From contig NC_133284.1 in the NCBI RefSeq assembly GCF_005239225.2, positions 28,382,339-28,446,338 on the forward strand: a DNA stretch of 64,000 nucleotides, in the 5' to 3' direction. Positions 58,470-64,000 of this stretch are shown piece after piece; within the stretch, counting starts at the first letter, position 1; each line of letters starts with the position of its first letter. The stretch comes from Populus alba. Its lineage: Eukaryota; Streptophyta; Magnoliopsida; Malpighiales; Salicaceae. Under the pieces are notes generated by a model. That model was not told the DNA's origin. It did no database searches and worked only from the letters and a program-made list of their open reading frames with translations. The position numbers and the translations under genes were made by a program.

Positions 58470-61400
58470 TTTATTTACGAATCACGCTGAAAGAAAAGTG
58501 ACTTGCTTTGGAATTGACATTCAAAATTAATCCCACCAACACTTTCTGTACCCCTCTTTCTTACCTGTATATTTGAAATAACTTCTCTTAAAAAGAGAGG
58601 GTAAATTGGATAAATGATATACTTTCACAGACTCAAGTCAAATAAATTCTATAACTTTAAAATCTATTTTAAATAAAAGAAAGAATTGATAAGTCAAACC
58701 AACTCAATTCAATCTATCTGAATATTTAAAATCAATCATGACATAAAATTGATTCCAAATAAGCTCCTAGATTCCTTCATGCCGTTCTAGATAACAAGAT
58801 TTGGTAAGTTTATTGTAATTTTAAATGTTTTTTTTTTTTTTTGTAAAAAAAATGAAATCTAAGATCATAAAAAGACCGGTGAGACTGTGAGAGCATGATT
58901 GTGATTGTTACAATAAAAAATTATTTTATTTAAAAATATATTAGAATAATTTTTTTTTATTTTATAAAATTTATTTTTAATATTAATCCATTGAAATAAT
59001 AAAAAAAAAAAAAAAAATTCAAAAACATTTATTAAACCACGATGTGAAACATACAAGTGAGTCTCGTAGGCCTTCAAATGATAAATTGACGATATGATCC
59101 CTTGATCTCTCTCTCTCCAGCGGAAAGTGGGGGGCCATTTGGATTGCATGGATTTCATCACATCATAGACGTGAAAAAAGGTGTGCTTAATTTCACGCGG
59201 CTCCCTCATGCCTGCCTTTTGTTTTCTCTTTCTGCCCCAAATCTTATGTGATTTGCATTTCACCCCTAATTGTTTAACTTCAAAAGTTTTTTATACCAAA
59301 TAAAATCGCTCATAAACAATAATTTAACATACACAACGCCATAAAGGCATTTGATAATGGTATAGACAACAACAAGAGAGCTTAAATAAAAGGAGTAAGT
59401 TATCTCCCTGTGTACACAAATTTGTGTATTCAAAACCGAAAAAGATATTAAAGCGTAACTACATGGGCTAATATATTGTTCATCTTCTAATTTTAATTTT
59501 AATTAAAATTCAAAAAATATGAGACCTAACTGGTTGATGAGAGTATTTTCTACGCGGTGGGCAAATGAACAGCTAAAACCAAAAAATTGTCATTTTAGCT
59601 ACTATCTTTAATTTTAACATCTCCAACGGCATAACTATTTGAATAGCTAAAATACATTTTCTTCTACTAAAATGCTATTTCTATATATCTATGTAAAATG
59701 CTATTTTTATATATCTATGTAGAAAAGCCAGAAATGAGGAGAAAATATATATATTTGTTGCCCAACATCTCTTTATTTACAGTTGGTATCTATTTTTCTT
59801 TCTAAAAACAGAACAAGAAGAAGAAAAAAAAAACCTTCAAATCTCAAAGCCTGAAAATTTTAACAATATGATATAAAATTAAAAATATTAATATAAATAC
59901 ATTTTGATTTGAAGAATTTAAAATTTAAACTTAAAATTATATCTTTTAACTTTCATATAACTTCATTAATTTTATAAATTACTCATGTTAATTGTATAGT
60001 TAATATCATGATTATATTATATATAAAAAAATAGTTTAATATAAAATATATTAAAATATAATTGACTCTTCTAAATAATATTTTACTATTAAAATGTACA
60101 TAAATAAAAAAGCTATATTTACATATAGAAAACTAACTTATCAATTTGACTCTTGAAAATAACATCTCCCATTAGAGTCACATTTTCATACCTTTACAAT
60201 GGCTACAATTTTTTTTATAACACACTCTATTATCATTATTATTATGATAGAAGAATAACTGGTATTGCAATATCCATGGTCCTATGGACTTCGTTTTTAT
60301 GCTTTTTCTACAGTAGAACGTATCCTAAAACCTCCAATATATAAAGACTTCACGAGTCAGGGGTAGAAGATTAATTAATATAACATGATAGCTTGGAGGT
60401 GAAATAGCAGCAAAGATGAAGGAGAAAGAATGAAAAACACACGAAAATAGAGGGCTACAGTGACAAAGCGTCCTCGAGGCCTAGCCTAGGTGCCTTGGTT
60501 TCACCACTGGTTGCATGCTAATTAAATAATGTTGTGATTAGGAGTGAGAATGGTAATGATAACGTGGGGGAAGACACTTAAAACGAAAAGCGAACACACA
60601 CTCTCATGGCGCATAATTGCATCTCAGCCTCATGCTTAATCATTTTGCTTCCCATCTACGATCATCATGCCCCATCTCTTACAATCATCCCTTCCCATTT
60701 TCATTTTCTATCCCCGGTGCTCCTCCTTTCCGGGTTTCTTCCCATCATTTCCCTCCATTTCCCGCCATTTTCTGCTCACCGGCAGTGTTCTTTGTGAGTG
60801 ATAATGTAATTACTGCACAAAAAAGGGTTTAATTAGTCTCACTTACGGTAAGTTTGACAGTTCATTAATTAATCTGATCGAATAAACCATATAATTCCCC
60901 AGTTGACACCTATGTCTCTAGCTAGCTAGGTAGAAAACAATCTTGTGGAGGATGCTGATAGACGCCGCTGATTCATGTAGAAATGTGCAGATTCCTGTGT
61001 CTCTAGCTACGTAGATAATGAAATCTGGTCGCATATTGGCTACACGCAAATATACTAGCTACTAGCTGGATATGCCATGTGCATATTTATTTTGTGTTTT
61101 AAAAATATTTTAAAATAAATTAAAATTTTTTTATTTTTTTATTTATTTTAAATTAATATATTTTTAATATTTTCAAATTATTTTGATATGTTGATATTAA
61201 AAATTATTTTTAAAAAATAAAAAAATATCATTAATATATATTTTGATACAGAAAGTTATTTGAAAAGTAATCACAACTATATTACCAAATAAAAATTAAG
61301 AATCACCTCAACACGTTACCTAGGAGTTCTTTATTTAGATTTTTTATGAAATCTGTAATATTATTTTATTTTTAAAATATTTTTAGTTTGGAATTGAAAA

Positions 61401-61530
61401 TAAATTGAAACGATATTTTTTTTTAATTTACAATAAAAAAATATATAAAATAAATTAATTTAAAATAAAATAAAATAAATTTTATAAAACACAAAATTAA
61501 ACATGTTTGTACTTGAAACAATATATATAT
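58470..61530. other. Intergenic, no supported gene
   Basis: Mostly AT-rich. 59040-59270 has balanced composition and a 132-codon minus-strand frame (58865-59263) that looks like chance. A 26-bp tandem duplication lies at 59669-59720 (AAAATGCTATTTYTATATATCTATGT twice). 60440-60830 is pyrimidine-rich with two overlapping frames of 63 and 71 codons; a first exon is possible but unsupported. Confidence 0.4.
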
Positions 61531-61533
61531 AGA

Positions 61534-61656
61534 GGTTTGGTCAAGAAGGGGCCGGCGTGTCATGGTCATTTTATGTTGGCTTCCACCTAGAATGAATGAT
61601 CGTACGAGCTAAAATGATCATGGGCGGCCGGCCCCTTTGTTTGACCATAAGAACCC
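61534..61656. other. Strong imperfect foldback (hairpin), possible small-RNA precursor or MITE
   Basis: The left arm 61539-61573 (GGTCAAGAAGGGGCCGGC, then CATGGTCATTTT) pairs with the complement of 61611-61646 (GGTCAAACAAAGGGGCCGGC, then CATGATCATTTT). There is a 2-nt bulge and a 4-nt internal mismatch block. Total stem is about 30 pairs, with a loop of about 37 nt. An (AT)n/TATA-like tract ends at 61530, just before the left arm. The arms are much more GC-rich than the surroundings. Confidence 0.7.
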
Positions 61657-61659
61657 AAG

Positions 61660-62590
61660 AGGAAAACGTTTATTCTTTTTCTTCTTGCCTACTTGATCAA
61701 GTAAGAATTTGGATCAATCTCTTCTTATCATATTATTCCATATTGTCTACATGGATGACCATAGACGACGACATATATATTAAGTCAGGAGAAATTTGCG
61801 AACGGTTTTTAGTTTTGCAAACAGAATCGATTTTAATTGATGATTCTTGTGTTGACTTAGACAATATGTGTCTACATAAGTAAAACTATGAAATATTTTG
61901 ACCTATATGCATATTTTAAATCACAATTCTGTATTTTTAATTAGATATTCAAGAATGTGGTAATGGTTGTTTTTTGCTCAAAAATATTTTAAAATAATAT
62001 TTTTAAAAATTATTTTTAACATATAACATATATCAAAATAATATGAAAAAAAAAAATATATTTTTTTTTAAAAAATAAAGACATAATCATATCAACATAA
62101 ATCAATCGTTAATTCAATTTTTGTTTTCTTTCGGTGTAGATTCCTGAAAACCAAATGAAAAATACCGAGTAGTATGAACATTCAACGACTCATGCTTAGA
62201 TGATTCGCAGGAAATCATAATAATCAATTCCTATCTCAAAACCAAGAAAACTAATATAAAAAAAGACAAGAGGAAACGGGGGATCATTTGTCAAAAAAAT
62301 TAAATAAATTCGAAGTGACTTTTTTCTTTTCTTTTTTCACACACTTTAGATTTCAATCTCTTAAAATATAAATATATTTATATTAATTATATGTAGCAGT
62401 AATAAAAGCTTGAGACTAAAAAAATTTGTTTTTTTATGTTTTTAGATTTGAGCCCTATAATTATTTATATAAGAATCACTGAAAATTTATATAATTATTA
62501 ATTTTAAAATCTATAAAATTAATTAAGATATATACTAGCAGATACAAATACCTGCATTAATTAAAAAATTATATTCATACTAGTCAGTGG
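61660..62590. other. Intergenic, no supported gene
   Basis: A 95-codon plus-strand frame (61596-61883) starts inside the foldback and is not recognisable. 61950-62090 is the recurrent AT-rich block. 62400-62570 resembles a decayed SINE ('gatttgagccctataatta' and 'aaaattaattaagatatatac'). Confidence 0.4.
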
Positions 62591-62595
62591 TCGTT

Positions 62596-62643
62596 GCACC
62601 TAGCATAACTAACTCAGCCGCACCTAGCATAACTAGCTCAGCC
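62596..62643. repeat. 24-bp tandem duplication
   Basis: GCACCTAGCATAACTA, then RCTCAGCC, present twice with one difference. A further partial 'ggcctagcataccaggc' follows at 62661. Confidence 0.9.
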
Positions 62644-62869
62644 CAGACCCATAGGCCTAGCATACCAGGCAAACCTCGCAGGCCTGCTTCGTTTTAAACT
62701 TTATTATTATTATTATTATTTGGGTTATAAGGAGGGGATAAAGCCCCAACGACGAAATTGAACACCTTTAATGTCAATTCCACATCAAAGAAAGACAAAG
62801 CAAAGTTGAACGACACCTCTATCTCCGAACAAAAATCGAATTTTGTTAACCAAATGACCGTGGAGACAC

Positions 62870-63010
62870 CTCTAGGTTTGTTTACTGGATATCACAAGTA
62901 TCATAAATTTTTTATCATTAAAAACTTATATAATTATTAATTTAAAAATTTATGAGATTAATTAATATACACACAAACTAATCTGAACATTCATATTAAT
63001 AAAAAATAAA
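62870..63010 (+). mobile_element. Decayed SINE 3' segment
   Basis: 'atcattaaaaacttatataattattaatttaaaaatttatgagattaattaatatacacacaaactaatctgaacattcatattaataaaaaa' aligns with the SINE 3' segment of 50.3-51.0 kb. The 5' head is not clear. Confidence 0.5.
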
Positions 63011-64000
63011 ATAAATCAAATTTTGTTGACCAATCAATAATTCTAATAGCCTCTGTTTACTATGTTATGTTTGGGGAAAAAATAAAACTTATTTCATTCA
63101 TTCATCCTTAAGTTTTGTTTGTTTTCATTCAAGAATTATAAATTCTCTCAATTTAACTTAAACTTGTTTCAGAAAAATAAAGTGTCTTTAGCGTGTAAGG
63201 TAACATACTTTATAAGACAAATCTATAGGAAAATGTTAATTTATGGTGTGGCTTATTTTTTCCAGAGCTAACTATAAATTATTTTCTGTTGCAGTTAATT
63301 ATTTTATATCTGGTTTAGTTTTGGAAGAATAACATTGAAAGATTTAAAATCACTTATTAATCTTAACTCGAAATTAGCAGATTAGATTATGCTTTCTAGA
63401 AGCTAGCCATTAGACAGGGTGGTTGACTGGTATCTCGGCGATTTGAAGACATCCCTGTGTTTTAAGCTGGGTGGTTCGATCACTTTCCAGTCATAATATG
63501 TGGTTTTTGACGAGTATTAGAGCTGGAAATGAGTTGACAATACGGGAGGCAGCGTTGGCACCTAGCTAGCTCCATATTCGTTGTTTTAAGACACTAAAAA
63601 CTCCCTGATAAAGACCAGGGCTTTGATTTTGGATAGCCATTAGAACAAGAATGATAAAGACAGATGTAAAATGAACTATGACGTGATTAAAACTTAGCTA
63701 GTAATTATTTTAAAATCAATTAGTGGTCTTGTCCCAATGCGTAAGCCACCAAATAATATCGGATGCAATGTTTAAACCCCCGTAAAATATCTGGTCCTCT
63801 ACTTATTTGATGAAATCGTGTTTTTTTAGAGAATAATATAAATTATATTTGAAAATTTTATTTAACAATTTAAGTTTTTGAGGTGAGACGGTTCTTTGAT
63901 ATAATATCAGAGCCTTCGAATCTTACCATTCTAATTTATTTGATAAAAATTAAGTAAAAGGTAATATAAGTCTATATAAGTTTTAAATCTAAAAAGATTT
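63010..64000. other. Intergenic, no supported gene
   Basis: Mixed AT-rich sequence. 63418-63500 contains TGGTTGACTGGTATC (A-box-like) and GGTGGTTCGATCAC (B-box-like), which may be the head of another SINE. 63820-63940 is a repeat related to 26760-26900. No coding frame reaches 60 codons. Confidence 0.4.

Noticed and set aside
58865..59263. 132-codon minus-strand frame
   Set aside because: The second half is homopolymer-driven (Phe, Lys, Asn runs) and the first half has no recognisable motif; likely chance.
60606..60832. Overlapping 63- and 71-codon plus-strand frames in pyrimidine-rich sequence
   Set aside because: Composition alone explains the Ser/Pro/Phe-rich products. No family match, no splice continuation and no Kozak-type context that convinced me.

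Overview
This is plant nuclear DNA, very probably from a woody eudicot of the Salicaceae (Populus or Salix). It is AT-rich, with spliced GT-AG genes, tRNA-derived SINEs and LTR retrotransposon debris. The species call is inference from protein flavour and repeat content; I cannot run a search. I found no rRNA gene, clear tRNA gene or CRISPR array.

Only five genes are well supported, about 5 kb of coding sequence in 64 kb. (1) 1.0-4.7 kb, minus: a four-exon U-box/ARM E3 ubiquitin ligase of the SPL11/PUB13/PUB14 type, 665 aa. (2) 17.8-18.3 kb, minus: an intronless class I cytosolic small heat-shock protein, 159 aa, with a TATA box and probable heat-shock elements. (3) 28.7-31.4 kb, plus: an eight-exon ankyrin-RING E3 ligase of the XB3/XBAT31 type, 442 aa. 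(4) 34.7-36.4 kb, minus: a three-exon plant-specific protein of unknown function, 213 aa. (5) 52.3-52.8 kb, minus: a single-exon SIAMESE-related (SMR-like) CDK inhibitor, 167 aa. They do not form an operon or an obvious pathway. Two are ubiquitin ligases of families linked to immunity and cell death, one is a stress chaperone, and one probably restrains the cell cycle.

The rest is layered mobile DNA. 5.85-12.2 kb holds a minus-strand, pol-less LTR element with a decayed Ty3-type gag, internal minisatellites, a solo LTR inside the gag region and a Mutator-like MITE inside its 2-kb LTR. A second solo LTR of the same family lies inverted at 13.9-15.5 kb. Arrays of a roughly 155-bp degenerate repeat flank the heat-shock gene in opposite orientations. 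37.3-40.9 kb is LTR-like repeat DNA around a small GC-richer island. 40.9-48.9 kb is a 4,033-bp tandem duplication; each unit carries a Ty1/copia RT-RNase H remnant interrupted by a 0.93-kb insertion. 49.2-51.3 kb holds a hAT-type element followed by four head-to-tail SINEs, all separated by copies of one short target motif. 54.9-58.5 kb holds a relative of the minisatellite-bearing element. A strong foldback lies at 61.53-61.65 kb.

Exons were placed by eye from splice sites, reading frame and family expectation. Repeat boundaries are usually good to some tens of bases, and exact where a target-site duplication is given.
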